A DNA stretch of 46,725 nt from Oricola nitratireducens. GTDB lineage: Bacteria > Pseudomonadota > Alphaproteobacteria > Rhizobiales > Rhizobiaceae. The translations under genes were made by a program, and so were the position numbers. The stretch lies in NCBI RefSeq assembly GCF_014904745.1, contig NZ_JACZCS010000030.1, positions 1-46,725 of the forward strand. Reading direction: 5' to 3'. The notes below the pieces were generated by a model. It had not been told where the DNA came from and did no database searches. It was given only the letters and a program-made list of their open reading frames with translations. This document shows positions 24,766-33,871 of the stretch, in pieces. How positions within the stretch are numbered: position 1 is the first letter of the stretch; the number at the start of each line of letters is the position of its first letter.

Positions 24766-25748
24766 AGGAGTGGCGCTTCATAATGGCGGAACATCGCGGC
24801 ACGCTGCTGGCGTTCACGCTGTTCATCGCGATGTTCGTGATCTACGTCTCCAACCATCCCGCGGGCTTCACGCCCAATGTCGTGCAGACCGCGGCGAACA
24901 AGGGCGTGATCCTGGCGCTTGTCGCCATGGCGCAGGCGTTCGTGGTGCTGACGGCGGGCATCGACCTGTCGGTCGGCATGATCTTCGTCCTGTGCAACTG
25001 CGTCGGTTCCTACGTTCTCGGCGGGGCGCCCGGGCAAGTCGGGCTTGGCGTGTGCGCCGTGCTCGCGACGGGTCTCGCCTGCGGCGCGCTCAACGGCCTG
25101 ATCGTGATCTACGGACGGTTGCAGCCTATCGTCACGACGATCGCGACCGGCGCGATCTTTTTCGGCATCGCGCTGTGGCTGCGCCCCTATCCGGGCACGA
25201 TACCCGATTTCGCCGCCGATCTCGCCGACACCTTCACCGGCAAGGTGTTCGGCGTCGTCCCGGCGAGCCTCGTGTTCCTCGCCGCGGTGGTGCTGCTGAT
25301 CTGGGTGCCTGTGCGCCGTTCGGTGATCGGGCGGACGATCTATGCCGTCGGCTCCTCGGAGATGGCAGCCTACATGTCCGGCATGCCAGTGCGGCGCGCG
25401 CGGTTCACCGCCTTCGTGCTCGGCGGGCTGATGGCGGCGTTCGGCGGGCTGTTCCTGACCTTCTTCACCTATTCCGGCGAAGCCTCGCTCGCCAATGGCG
25501 ACAACTACACGCTGTTCTCCATCGCCTCGGTGGTGCTCGGCGGCGTGTCGCTCTATGGCGGCCGCGGCAGCGCGATCGGCGCGATTTTCGGCGCGCTGGC
25601 TTTCCGGGCCATCGGCGACCTGCTGTTCGTGTTCGACCTCGATCCGCTGTGGCAGCCGCTGTTCCAGGGGTTGGTGCTCGGGCTCGCCGTGACATTCGGC
25701 GCGGCGCGGCTGTTCCAGATCCGCAACCGGCTGGAGATGTTCACGTGA
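24762..25748 (+). CDS. Sugar ABC transporter permease 1 (RbsC type)
   Basis: 328 residues, ATG overlapping the ATPase stop (ATGA). About eight to ten hydrophobic segments; the conserved family pieces are FVVLTAGIDLSVG, the EAA-like loop RTIYAVGSSEMAAYMSGM and LGGVSLYGGRGS near the C-terminus. It probably pairs with the next permease as a heterodimeric channel, since both genes lie in one overlapping unit. Confidence 0.92.
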   Translation: MKEWRFIMAEHRGTLLAFTLFIAMFVIYVSNHPAGFTPNVVQTAANKGVILALVAMAQAFVVLTAGIDLSVGMIFVLCNCVGSYVLGGAPGQVGLGVCAVLATGLACGALNGLIVIYGRLQPIVTTIATGAIFFGIALWLRPYPGTIPDFAADLADTFTGKVFGVVPASLVFLAAVVLLIWVPVRRSVIGRTIYAVGSSEMAAYMSGMPVRRARFTAFVLGGLMAAFGGLFLTFFTYSGEASLANGDNYTLFSIASVVLGGVSLYGGRGSAIGAIFGALAFRAIGDLLFVFDLDPLWQPLFQGLVLGLAVTFGAARLFQIRNRLEMFT

Positions 25749-25756
25749 GAGACGCG

Positions 25757-26734
25757 ATGACGAACGACGCCCAGCCATCCTCCCGGCCGCCCCTGCACAT
25801 GCGCATCAACCTGCCGATCGTGATCGCATTTGCCTGCATCATCCTGCTGCTGCTCATCGGCAGTCTCTATTCGAAAAGCTTCCTGTCGCCGGAATATCTG
25901 CTGCAGCAACTGAAGGTGGCATCGTTTCTCGGTGTCATCGCCACGGGCATGATGCTGATCATCCTGCTCGGGCAGATCGATCTTTCCGTTCCCTGGGTGC
26001 TGACGACCGGCGCCATGATGGCCTCGGCGGCGACCGCCTACGGACCGCTCGGCGAAGCGCTCGCGGTGCCTTTCGGGATCGCCTGCGGCGTCGCGATGGG
26101 CCTCGTCAGCGGTGCCGGCGTCGCCTATCTGCGCATCCCGGCGATGATCGTCACGCTCGCGATCAACGTGATCGCGCAAGGACTGATGGTCGCCTATACG
26201 GGCGGCTTTTCACCCGCCGATACCGCGTCGGACGCGATGCGCTACCTGGCCACCGGCAACCTGATCCTCGGCGTGCCGAACGCGATCCTCGTGTGGGCGG
26301 CGATCGGCGCGCTGGCGGTTTTCGCGCTCAACCGCACCACGTTCGGACGCGCCGTCTACGCGATCGGCAACCGCGAAAGCGCGGCCTTCCTCTCCGGCGC
26401 GGCGACGCAGCGCGTGGTGATGTTCTCCTTCGCGATTTCCGGCGGGCTGGCGGCGTTCGGCGGCGTTCTACTTGCCGGCTATGCCGGCAAGGCGGCGCAG
26501 TCGATGGGCGACGCCTATCTGTTGCCGGCCATCGCATCGGTCGTGCTCGGCGGCACGTCGATCCTTGGCGGGCGCGGCAACTATCTCGGCACCGTTGCCG
26601 GCGTAATCCTGGTGACGCTGCTGCAGTCGATCCTGTCGGTGATGCAGATCTCCGAATATGGACGTCAGATCATCTACGGCGCGGTGATCGTGTCGATGCT
26701 GCTGCTCTACGGGCGCGAGAAGGCGCTGCGCTGA
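25757..26734 (+). CDS. Sugar ABC transporter permease 2 (RbsC type)
   Basis: 325 residues from the ATG at 25757. A GTG at 25745 overlapping the upstream stop, with GGAG eight bases before it, is an equally good start and would add four residues. Family motifs are MMLIILLGQIDLSVPW, TFGRAVYAIGNRESAAFLSGA (cytosolic ATPase-contact loop) and LGGTSILGGRGNYLGT. It is last gene of the transporter operon and ends 16 bases from the convergent LacI-family gene. Confidence 0.92.
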   Translation: MTNDAQPSSRPPLHMRINLPIVIAFACIILLLLIGSLYSKSFLSPEYLLQQLKVASFLGVIATGMMLIILLGQIDLSVPWVLTTGAMMASAATAYGPLGEALAVPFGIACGVAMGLVSGAGVAYLRIPAMIVTLAINVIAQGLMVAYTGGFSPADTASDAMRYLATGNLILGVPNAILVWAAIGALAVFALNRTTFGRAVYAIGNRESAAFLSGAATQRVVMFSFAISGGLAAFGGVLLAGYAGKAAQSMGDAYLLPAIASVVLGGTSILGGRGNYLGTVAGVILVTLLQSILSVMQISEYGRQIIYGAVIVSMLLLYGREKALR

Positions 26735-26750
26735 CCGGCTACGTGCCGGA

Positions 26751-27779
26751 TCAGCCGGTGCGCGCCGTGCTTTCGCGCTCGATCAGCTCGAAACCGAGAT
26801 TGACCGAGCGTTCGGCTGGCGGTTCGCCCGATATGGAGGCGATCAGCATTTCGATCGCCTTGCGGCCCATTTCGTAGCGATAGGTCTTCACGCTGGTCAG
26901 CGTCGGGTGCACGGTCGAGGCGATGTCGAAATCGTTGAAACCGGAAATCCCGAAATCCTCGGGAACGCGGATGCGCCGGCGCTGACATTCGAAAAGCGCG
27001 CCGAGCGCGATATCGTCATTGTTGGCCTGGATGGCATCGGCATCGGGAAAGCGGGCGATGAACTCGGAAAGAAGCTGCCCGCCCAGCAACACGTTCGACG
27101 TCTTGTGTGTCGTGACGATCATTCGCTCGTCGAACAGGCCCGCTTCCTGCATCGCCCTGGAATAGCCCTCGAGGCGCTGGCGCGTGCGCACGTCCATCTG
27201 CGCCGCAAGGAAACCGATCCGCTTGTAGGACCGGGCGATTAGGGCGCGCGTGGCGACCTCGGCCGCCTCGCGGTGGTCGAAGCCGACCGCCATGTCGACG
27301 GGATCTGGCGGCAGATCCATGATCTGGACGACCGGGCATTCGTTGGCCTTGAGAAGCCTGTGCGCCTCCTTGGACTGATCGAACCCGGTCACCAGAAGCG
27401 CGGCCGGGCGCTGGCCAATGAAGAGACGCAGCAGTTCCTCCTCCTTGATGGAGGAATAGTTCGTGGTGCCGAGCTGCGCCTGGAACGGCGTATCCTCGAT
27501 CGTGTCGTAGATGCCGCGCAGCACGTCGGTGAAGACCGAGTTCGTTACCGACGGGATAATCACCCCAATGACGTTCGTGCCCGCCGAAGCGAGCGCCCGG
27601 GCGGCCGTGTTGGGAACATAGCCGATCTTGGCGACAGCGCGGTTGATGCGTTCGCGCAGAACCGGCGAAACAGAGGCGGGATTTCGCAGCGCCCGCGACG
27701 CGGTAATAGCGCTAACATCAGCGACTCGGGCCACATCGGCCAATGTCGGCTTTCCCGATTTTCTGCCGATTTTGGACAA
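26751..27779 (-). CDS. LacI family transcriptional repressor
   Basis: 342 residues. The start is TTG at 27779; there is no in-frame ATG before the DNA-binding domain, and GGAG lies about 8 bases upstream. The helix-turn-helix is PTLADVARVADVSAITASRAL, hinge NTAARALAS, then a periplasmic-binding-like sugar domain. It most resembles the GntR-type gluconate branch of LacI regulators. It is convergent to the sugar ABC operon and has a matching operator 51 bases upstream of itself, so it likely represses both. Effector may be gluconate or a phosphorylated product, by association with the neighbouring kinase. Confidence 0.9.
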   Translation of the reverse strand: MSKIGRKSGKPTLADVARVADVSAITASRALRNPASVSPVLRERINRAVAKIGYVPNTAARALASAGTNVIGVIIPSVTNSVFTDVLRGIYDTIEDTPFQAQLGTTNYSSIKEEELLRLFIGQRPAALLVTGFDQSKEAHRLLKANECPVVQIMDLPPDPVDMAVGFDHREAAEVATRALIARSYKRIGFLAAQMDVRTRQRLEGYSRAMQEAGLFDERMIVTTHKTSNVLLGGQLLSEFIARFPDADAIQANNDDIALGALFECQRRRIRVPEDFGISGFNDFDIASTVHPTLTSVKTYRYEMGRKAIEMLIASISGEPPAERSVNLGFELIERESTARTG

Positions 27780-27829
27780 TTTCTCGCTCCGCCTCCCCTT
27801 CGATTACTATAGGCAGGCTTCACGTGTTT

Positions 27830-27843
27830 TGCTAGCGCTATCA
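27830..27843. promoter_or_regulatory. LacI-type operator upstream of the repressor gene
   Basis: TGCTAGCGCTATCA fits TGnnAnCGnTnnCA and shares the central AGCGCT with the operator at 21821-21836. It suggests autoregulation of the LacI-family gene. Confidence 0.65.
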
Positions 27844-27978
27844 TGTGGTTTCACCGACAACGCGCGGAGGCGCGAATCGGTCCGGGAGCGTGCCGATACT
27901 GGCATGCCCGCCAGCAACTGCACAACGGCCCCGTGCCCGTGAACCTGACAACCGCAACCGCCTCGCAGGGAAAGCGCG

Positions 27979-28509
27979 TCACGTCTCCAGCGGGTAGTGG
28001 CCAAGAACCTCGGCGACAAGCGCCTCCGTGCCGCGTTCGAAATCGAGCGCCATGCCGGGCTCGTCGGAGCCGAGCGGCTCCAGCGTCGCCAACTGGCTGT
28101 CGAGCATGCTGGCCGGCATGAAATGGTCCCGGCGGCGGGCGATTCGCGCGCGCAGTTCGTCTTCGTCGCCGGTCAGGTAAAGGAAATACACGCGCCCGAT
28201 TTCGGTACTCAATAGGGCGCGGTAGCGACGGCGAAGCGCCGAACAGGCGATCACCACGGGCATCCCGGTCGCCACGCGGCGTTGGCGGGCATCGGCCGAA
28301 ATGGAAAGAAGCCAGGGCTCGCGCTCGGCATCGGTCAGCGGAATGCCCGCCGCCATCATGTCCTTGCTGCTTTGCGGATGGTGATCATCGGCTTCGACGA
28401 AGGCCGCGCAAAGACGGGCCGCAAGCGCACGCCCCAAGGTGGTCTTGCCGACGCCGCAGACACCCATCACGACGAAGGCGTCGATCCCCTCCCCGTCGTC
28501 GATACTCAT
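27979..28509 (-). CDS. gntK: Gluconokinase (GntK-like)
   Basis: 176 residues from the ATG at 28509; AAGAGG directly precedes it, so spacing is poor, and an upstream TTG adds an unconserved 26 residues. P-loop GVCGVGKTT begins near residue 15, followed by EADDHHPQSSKDMMAAGIPLTD, VIACSALRRRYRALL, and RRDHFMPASMLDSQLATLEPL, all typical of the bacterial gluconate kinase family. It makes 6-phosphogluconate from gluconate and ATP in the cytosol. It lies upstream of the LacI-family gene on the same strand (199-base gap), which links repressor, kinase and the sugar transporter in one probable catabolic set. Confidence 0.9.
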   Translation of the reverse strand: MSIDDGEGIDAFVVMGVCGVGKTTLGRALAARLCAAFVEADDHHPQSSKDMMAAGIPLTDAEREPWLLSISADARQRRVATGMPVVIACSALRRRYRALLSTEIGRVYFLYLTGDEDELRARIARRRDHFMPASMLDSQLATLEPLGSDEPGMALDFERGTEALVAEVLGHYPLET

Positions 28510-28608
28510 CCTCTTGGCCCACGCATCGCCATCCAGCGCCCTCTCCGGCGGAAATACAGCTTTCAAGCTAGCAGTCTGGCGCGGCAAGCGCCATTGGCCG
28601 GGCCGGCG

Positions 28609-29448
28609 TCAGAGGTCGGTGCGCAGGTGCCAGAGTTCAGGGAAGAGTTCGGTCGACAGCATCCGTTTGAGATAGTCGACCCCGGCGGTGCCACCGGTTC
28701 CGCGCTTGAAGCCGATGACCCGCTCGACGGTCGTTACGTGGTTGAAGCGCCAGCGCCGGAAATAGTCCTCGAAATCGACCAGTTTCTCGGCGAGCTCGTA
28801 CATTTCCCAGTGATGTTCCGGGTCGCGATAGACCACGGTCCAGGCGGCGGCGACGCCGTCATCGGCCGTATAGGGCTTCGACACGTCGCGGTCGAGTACT
28901 GCCTGCGGCACAGCGATGCCGCTTGCCGACAGACGCCGGAGCGCCACGTCATAGAGGCTCGGCCGTTTCAGTTCGGCTTCCAGCAAGGCGGCGATGTCCG
29001 TGCGGTGCGCATGCGGACGCAGCATCGCTGGATTGCGGTTGCCGACAGCGAATTCGATCAACCGGTACTGCCATGACTGGAAGCCGCTCGACTGGCCGAG
29101 CGCGTCGCGAAAGCGGGTGTAATCGCTCGGCGTCATGGTGCGCAGCACATCCCAGGCGTTGTTCAGCTGCTCGAAGATACGGGCGACACGCGCCAGCATC
29201 TTGAAAGCCTGCTGATGCCGGCCGTCCTCCAGCGCGGCACGCGCCGCGCCGATTTCGTGCAGGGCGAGACGCATCCACAGTTCCGACGTCTGGTGCTGGA
29301 TGATGAACAGCATCTCGTCATGGGCGTCGGAGAGCGGATTCTGCGCGGTCAGTATCTGGTCGAGCGCGAGATAGTCGCCATAGGACATGCGGCCGTCGAA
29401 GCCCATTTGGGCGCCTTCGGCTGCGGGATCATAAGGCGTCTTCGTCAT
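28609..29448 (-). CDS. kynA: Tryptophan 2,3-dioxygenase
   Basis: 279 residues, normal length; ATG overlaps the kynureninase stop (ATGA). Family motifs include [19 protein letters not shown] with H52, [33 protein letters not shown]-like [15 protein letters not shown], and the C-terminal [20 protein letters not shown] (H237 is the expected haem-ligand His). It opens the indole ring of L-tryptophan with O2 to N-formylkynurenine. It is the last gene of the nine-gene operon. The next enzyme, kynurenine formamidase, is absent from this window. Confidence 0.95.
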   Translation of the reverse strand: MTKTPYDPAAEGAQMGFDGRMSYGDYLALDQILTAQNPLSDAHDEMLFIIQHQTSELWMRLALHEIGAARAALEDGRHQQAFKMLARVARIFEQLNNAWDVLRTMTPSDYTRFRDALGQSSGFQSWQYRLIEFAVGNRNPAMLRPHAHRTDIAALLEAELKRPSLYDVALRRLSASGIAVPQAVLDRDVSKPYTADDGVAAAWTVVYRDPEHHWEMYELAEKLVDFEDYFRRWRFNHVTTVERVIGFKRGTGGTAGVDYLKRMLSTELFPELWHLRTDL

Positions 29449-30638
29449 GTGACCGCGCTCCGTTTCATGAATTCCGGCTTGTCCCAGCCTCGGGTCGCGA
29501 CAATTTCGGCCAGGACCGCGACCGCGCGGTCGACATCGGCCTCGTCGATATAGAGCGGCGTGAAACCGAAACGCATCACGTCGGGCGCACGGAAATCGCC
29601 GATCACCCCGCGCGCGATCAGCGCCTGCATGGCGGCGTAGCCATGCTCGAATGCGAAGGACACCTGGCTGCCGCGCACCGATGCGTCGCGCGGGCTGACG
29701 AGGCTGACATCCTCGCATTCGGCCTCGACGCCGGCGATGAAGCGTTCACACAGTTCGATCGAGCGGCGGCGCAGATCGGCCATGTCCAACCCGTCCCAGA
29801 CGTCGAGGGCGGCGTCGAGAACGGCGAGCTGGATGACCGGCGGGGTGCCGACACGCATGCGGTCGATGCCGCGTCCGGGCCGGTAATCGGGATCGAAGGC
29901 GAAGGGCGCCTCGTGACCGAGCCAGCCGGAGAGCGCCGGCTGGATGTCTTCGGCAAGGTCAGGCCGGACATAGATGAAGGCCGGCGCGCCGGGGCCGCCA
30001 TTGAGATATTTGTACGTGCAGCCGGTGGCGAAATCGGCACCCGCCGCCGCCAGGTCGACCGGTACCGCGCCTGCCGAGTGGGCGAGATCCCACAGCGCCA
30101 GGGCACCGGCGTCATGGGCCTTTTTCGTCAGGGCCGCCATGTCGTGCATGCGCCCGGTGCGGTAATCGACCTGGGTCAGCATCAGCGCGGCGACGTTTTC
30201 GTCGATCGCGTCTTCCACCTCTTCCGGCGCGACGACGCGCAGTTCGTGGCCCCGCCCAAGGCTGCGCAACAGGCCCTGCGCCATGTAGAGATCAGTCGGG
30301 AAATTGCCGCTGTCCGACAGGACGACCTTGCGGTCAGGGCGCAGGTCGAGCGCGGAGGCGAGCGCCTGGTAGACCTTGATCGACAACGTGTCGCCCATGA
30401 CGACCGTTCCGGGCGCTGCGCCGATCAGACGGCCGATCCGGTCGCCGATGCGGCGCGGCAGGTCCATCCATTTCGCCCTGTTCCAGGCCGTGATCAGCAT
30501 CTCGCCCCATTCGGCGGTGATCGTCTCGCGCGCCCGCGCCTCCGCCGCCTTCGGCAGGGCCCCGAGCGAATTGCCGTCGAGATAGGTGATGCCGTCGGGG
30601 ATGTGGAACATCGCCTTGGTGGCAGCGAAGTCGGTCAT
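29445..30638 (-). CDS. kynU: Kynureninase
   Basis: 397 residues, ATG overlapping the upstream ligase stop. This PLP-dependent fold type I enzyme has the Schiff-base K210 in [15 protein letters not shown], the PLP-ring Asp in WDLAHSAGA (D184), and the N-terminal [11 protein letters not shown]. It cleaves L-kynurenine to anthranilate and L-alanine. In this operon anthranilate should pass directly to the CoA ligase encoded next upstream rather than to ring-hydroxylating dioxygenase. Confidence 0.95.
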   Translation of the reverse strand: MTDFAATKAMFHIPDGITYLDGNSLGALPKAAEARARETITAEWGEMLITAWNRAKWMDLPRRIGDRIGRLIGAAPGTVVMGDTLSIKVYQALASALDLRPDRKVVLSDSGNFPTDLYMAQGLLRSLGRGHELRVVAPEEVEDAIDENVAALMLTQVDYRTGRMHDMAALTKKAHDAGALALWDLAHSAGAVPVDLAAAGADFATGCTYKYLNGGPGAPAFIYVRPDLAEDIQPALSGWLGHEAPFAFDPDYRPGRGIDRMRVGTPPVIQLAVLDAALDVWDGLDMADLRRRSIELCERFIAGVEAECEDVSLVSPRDASVRGSQVSFAFEHGYAAMQALIARGVIGDFRAPDVMRFGFTPLYIDEADVDRAVAVLAEIVATRGWDKPEFMKRSAVT

Positions 30639-32257
30639 GTTTTGTCGTTCCTCAACATGAAGCGCTGGATCTTGCCGGTCTGGGTCTTCGGCAGCGCCTC
30701 GGTGAAGACGATACGGCGCGGATATTTGTAGGGCGCGATCGTCGCCTTGACGTGATCCTGCAGCCGCAACACCATGACATCGGAGGGTTCGGCGCCCTCG
30801 ATGAGTACGACATGCGCCTCGACGATCTGGCCGCGCGCCTCGTCGGGCGCGCCGACCACGGCGCATTCCAGCACGTCCGCATGGGCAAGAAGTGCCGCTT
30901 CCACGTCGGGGCCGGCGATGTTGTAGCCCGACGAGATGATCATGTCGTCATTGCGCGCGGCAAAGTGGAAGTAGCCGTCCTCGTCCTGCCAGAACGTGTC
31001 GCCGGTGATGTTCCAGCCGTCGCGCACATAGTCTTTCTGGCGGTCGTCGGCGAGATAGCGGCAACCGGTCGGACCACGCACCGCCAGCCGGCCGACCTCG
31101 CCGCGCGGCATCTCCTCCATGTCGGGCCCGACGATGCGGGCCTCGTAGCCGGTGACCGGCTTGCCGGTGCATGCCGGGTGGCTGTCACCGAACCGGTTGG
31201 AAATGAAGATATGCAGCATCTCGGTCGCGCCGATGCCGTCGAGCATCGGCTTGCCGGTCTTTTCCATCCATTCCTCGTAGACCGGCGCGGGCAGCGTCTC
31301 GCCGGCGGACACCGCCGCGCGCAGGCTCGAAAGATCGGCGCCCTCGTCCATGGCGCGCAGCATCACGCGGTAGGCGGTCGGCGCGGTGAAGCAGACGGTC
31401 GCCTTGTACTCCTGAATGATGTCGATCATGCTCGGTGGCGAAGCGTTTTCGAGAAGCGCGGCCGCGGCGCCGAAGCGCAGCGGAAAAATCGCCAGTCCAC
31501 CGAGACCGAAGGTAAAGGCGAGCGGCGGGGAACCGACGAAGATGTCGTCCGGAGTAACGTTCAGAACTTCCTTCGCATAGCCGTCGGCAATGATCAGCAG
31601 ATCGCGGTGGAAATGCATCGTCGCCTTGGGCGACCCGGTCGTGCCCGAGGTGAAGCCGAGCAGCGCGACATCGTCGCGGCCGGTTTTAACCGCATCGAAG
31701 CGGACCGACTTGTTCAGCGCGACGCGGTCCAGTTCGGCGTCATGATTGGCGGTCCCGTCGAAGCCGATCACGGTTTCGAGGAACTTCGAATCCTTGGCGC
31801 AGGCGATCATCTCGTCCATCAGCCGCGTATCGCAGAGCGCGAATGTGATCTCCGCCTTGTCGACCACCTTCGACAATTCGCCCGCGCGCAGCATCGGCAT
31901 GGTGTTGACCACGACCGCGCCGGCTTTGGTCGCCGCCAGCCAGCAGGCAACCATCGCCGGATTGTTGGCCGAGCGGATCAGAACCCTGTTGCCGGGCCTG
32001 ACGCCGTAATCCTCGACGAGGGCATGCGCGATGCGGTTGGTCCAGTCGGACAGTTCCTTGTAGGTCCGCCGGCGGCCGTTGCCGATCAGCGCCGTGTGGT
32101 CGCCGAAACCCTTCTCGACCATGGCGTCGGTCATTTCCACGGCGGCGTTGAGATAGTCCGGATAGTCGAACCCCTCCAGGTTCAGCACCGGCCACTGGTC
32201 CGCGGGCGGCAGGTTTCGCCTCGCGAAGTCGTCGACATGCCCGCTTGGTCCCAGCAT
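30635..32257 (-). CDS. 2-aminobenzoate-CoA ligase (benzoate-CoA ligase family)
   Basis: 540 residues from the ATG at 32257, which follows CGGAGGAAGCA; a longer reading frame upstream overlaps the Rid gene and is spurious. AMP-binding motif TSGTTGSPK at 203-211, GATEMLHIF, GWNITGDTFWQDEDGYFHF and the catalytic-Lys motif KTQTGKIQRF (K529) are intact. It activates an aromatic acid to its CoA thioester via an acyl-AMP. Substrate anthranilate is inferred from kynureninase on one side and the aminobenzoyl-CoA monooxygenase/reductase in the same operon. Salicylate or benzoate are possible alternatives on sequence alone. Confidence 0.85.
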   Translation of the reverse strand: MLGPSGHVDDFARRNLPPADQWPVLNLEGFDYPDYLNAAVEMTDAMVEKGFGDHTALIGNGRRRTYKELSDWTNRIAHALVEDYGVRPGNRVLIRSANNPAMVACWLAATKAGAVVVNTMPMLRAGELSKVVDKAEITFALCDTRLMDEMIACAKDSKFLETVIGFDGTANHDAELDRVALNKSVRFDAVKTGRDDVALLGFTSGTTGSPKATMHFHRDLLIIADGYAKEVLNVTPDDIFVGSPPLAFTFGLGGLAIFPLRFGAAAALLENASPPSMIDIIQEYKATVCFTAPTAYRVMLRAMDEGADLSSLRAAVSAGETLPAPVYEEWMEKTGKPMLDGIGATEMLHIFISNRFGDSHPACTGKPVTGYEARIVGPDMEEMPRGEVGRLAVRGPTGCRYLADDRQKDYVRDGWNITGDTFWQDEDGYFHFAARNDDMIISSGYNIAGPDVEAALLAHADVLECAVVGAPDEARGQIVEAHVVLIEGAEPSDVMVLRLQDHVKATIAPYKYPRRIVFTEALPKTQTGKIQRFMLRNDKT

Positions 32258-32268
32258 TGCTTCCTCCG

Positions 32269-32700
32269 TTACATTGCCGACAATGCGTTTGCCCGCGGCG
32301 GGATGACCGCCGTCGCCTCGATCTCGACCTTCGCGCGATCCTCGACCAGCGCCACGACCTGCACAAGCGCCATGGCCGGGAAATGCTTGCCGATGATCTC
32401 GCGATAGACGCCGCCAAGGTCGCGCAGCCGCGAGAGGTATTCGTGCTTGTCGGTCACGTACCAGGTCAGGCGCACCAGGTGTTCCGGCCTTCCGCCCGCC
32501 TCGGCGAGCACCTCGACGATGTTGCGCAGCGTCTGGGCGACCTGGTCGATGAAATCGTCGCTCTCGAATACCTGATCGGCATTCCAGCCGATCAGCCCGC
32601 CGAGAAAGACCATCCGGCCGGACGCGGCGACGCCATTGGCGTAGCCCGCAGCCGGCTTCCATCCCTTCGGATGCAGGAACTCATGCGGCGACTGTGTCAT
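32269..32700 (-). CDS. Rid (YjgF/YER057c/UK114) family protein, catalytic Arg replaced
   Basis: 143 residues. It shows the family fold pattern with GGLIGWN, VAQTLRNIVEVLAEAGG, and the closing KVEIEATAVIP with conserved E127. At the position aligned by eye with Arg105 of E. coli RidA (there in VARLPKD) this protein has L118 in VVALVED. Rid subfamilies lacking that Arg do not have the usual imine deaminase activity. It lies between the acyl-CoA dehydrogenase gene (6-base gap) and the CoA ligase gene (11-base gap). A role in hydrolysing a ring enamine of the pathway is attractive but would need a different mechanism. Confidence 0.85.
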   Translation of the reverse strand: MTQSPHEFLHPKGWKPAAGYANGVAASGRMVFLGGLIGWNADQVFESDDFIDQVAQTLRNIVEVLAEAGGRPEHLVRLTWYVTDKHEYLSRLRDLGGVYREIIGKHFPAMALVQVVALVEDRAKVEIEATAVIPPRANALSAM

Positions 32701-32706
32701 CGGCCG

Positions 32707-33870
32707 TTACCTCTTCGAAACATCTTGGATTCCCTCTGCCAGCGCCGCACGCGCGATGACAATCTTCTGCACGTCGCTTGCGCCCTCATAGATGCGCAGC
32801 GCACGGATTTCGCGATACAGGCTCTCGACCGCCATGCCGTGGCGGACGCCGTCGCCGCCAAAAAGCTGGACCGCCTGGTCGATGACTCGCTGCGCGGCCT
32901 CGGTCGCATGCAGCTTGGCCATCGCCGCCTCGCGGCTGACGCGGGCCGCGCCCTGGTCCTTGGTCCAGGCGGAGCGGTAGATCAGCAGCGCGGAGGCATC
33001 GATGTCGAGCGCCATGTCGGCGATATGGCCCTGCACCATCTGCAGGTCGGCAAGCGGCGCGCCGAAAAGCTGGCGCGAGCGCACGCGGCCGAGCGCCTCG
33101 TCGAGCGCGCGACGGCCGAAACCGAGCGCCGCCGCGCCGACCGTGGCACGAAAGACGTCGAGGACCGACATCGCGATCTTGAAGCCTTCGCCCGGCCTGC
33201 CGATCATCGCACTCTGCGGCAGTTCCACCGCGTTGAACCGCAGATGCGCCAGCGGGTGCGGCGCAATCACATCGATGCGTTCGACGATCTCGAGACCCGG
33301 CGTGTCGGCCGGCACGAGAAAGGCGGAGAGGCCCTTGGCGCCCGGCGTCTCGCCGGTGCGCGCGAAAAGGACGTAGAGGTCGGCAATGCCGCCGTTGGAA
33401 ATGTAGGTTTTCTCACCGTCGATAATGTAACGGTCGCCGTCCCGGCGCGCCGTCGTGGTCATGTTCGCGACGTCTGATCCGGAGGCCGGCTCGGTCAGGG
33501 CGAAAGCGGAAATCGCCTTGCCGGCGCGGGTCTTTTCCAGCCATTCGCGCTGTTCCGGCGTTCCGAACAGGCTGACGGCGCCCATGCCGAGCCCCTGCAT
33601 GGCGAAGGCGAAATCGGCGAGCCCGTCGTGGCGCGCCAGCGTCTCGCGGATCAGGCAGAGCGTGCGCACGTCGAGCGTTTCGCCCTCGCCGGCGCCGGAG
33701 TGCTGCAGCCAGCCGCCCTCGCCCAGCTTCGCTACCAGAGCGCGGCAGGCCGCATCGACATCGCCATGATCGGCAGGCAGGTTCTGTGCGCACCAGCCAT
33801 CAAGCGCCTCGGCGAGCGCGCGATGCCTGTCCTCGAAGAACGGCCAGCCGAGAAACGAACGGTCAGCCAT
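32707..33870 (-). CDS. Acyl-CoA dehydrogenase family protein
   Basis: 387 residues from the ATG at 33870, one base after the enoyl-CoA hydratase stop. FAD-dependent fold: [15 protein letters not shown] and [13 protein letters not shown] near the flavin (written from the visible segments), [23 protein letters not shown] in the C-terminal helical domain and the late [16 protein letters not shown]. It should oxidise a ring or ring-opened CoA thioester in the beta-oxidation-like lower part of the aminobenzoyl-CoA route. Electrons would go to ETF; no ETF genes are in the window. Confidence 0.88.
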   Translation of the reverse strand: MADRSFLGWPFFEDRHRALAEALDGWCAQNLPADHGDVDAACRALVAKLGEGGWLQHSGAGEGETLDVRTLCLIRETLARHDGLADFAFAMQGLGMGAVSLFGTPEQREWLEKTRAGKAISAFALTEPASGSDVANMTTTARRDGDRYIIDGEKTYISNGGIADLYVLFARTGETPGAKGLSAFLVPADTPGLEIVERIDVIAPHPLAHLRFNAVELPQSAMIGRPGEGFKIAMSVLDVFRATVGAAALGFGRRALDEALGRVRSRQLFGAPLADLQMVQGHIADMALDIDASALLIYRSAWTKDQGAARVSREAAMAKLHATEAAQRVIDQAVQLFGGDGVRHGMAVESLYREIRALRIYEGASDVQKIVIARAALAEGIQDVSKR

Positions 33871-33871
33871 G

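Noticed and set aside
27700-27720. Third AGCGCT palindrome resembling the LacI operator
   Set aside because: It encodes the DNA-recognition helix of the LacI-family protein and fails the TG/CA outer positions, so probably coincidental.
28577-28593. TGGCGC-TTGCC-GCGCCA hairpin after kynA
   Set aside because: Six-bp stem without a T-run; too weak to call a terminator with confidence.
29643-32407. Two long + strand frames (362 and 551 residues) opposite kynU and the CoA ligase
   Set aside because: Mirror frames of well-supported genes; no ribosome sites and no recognisable domains.
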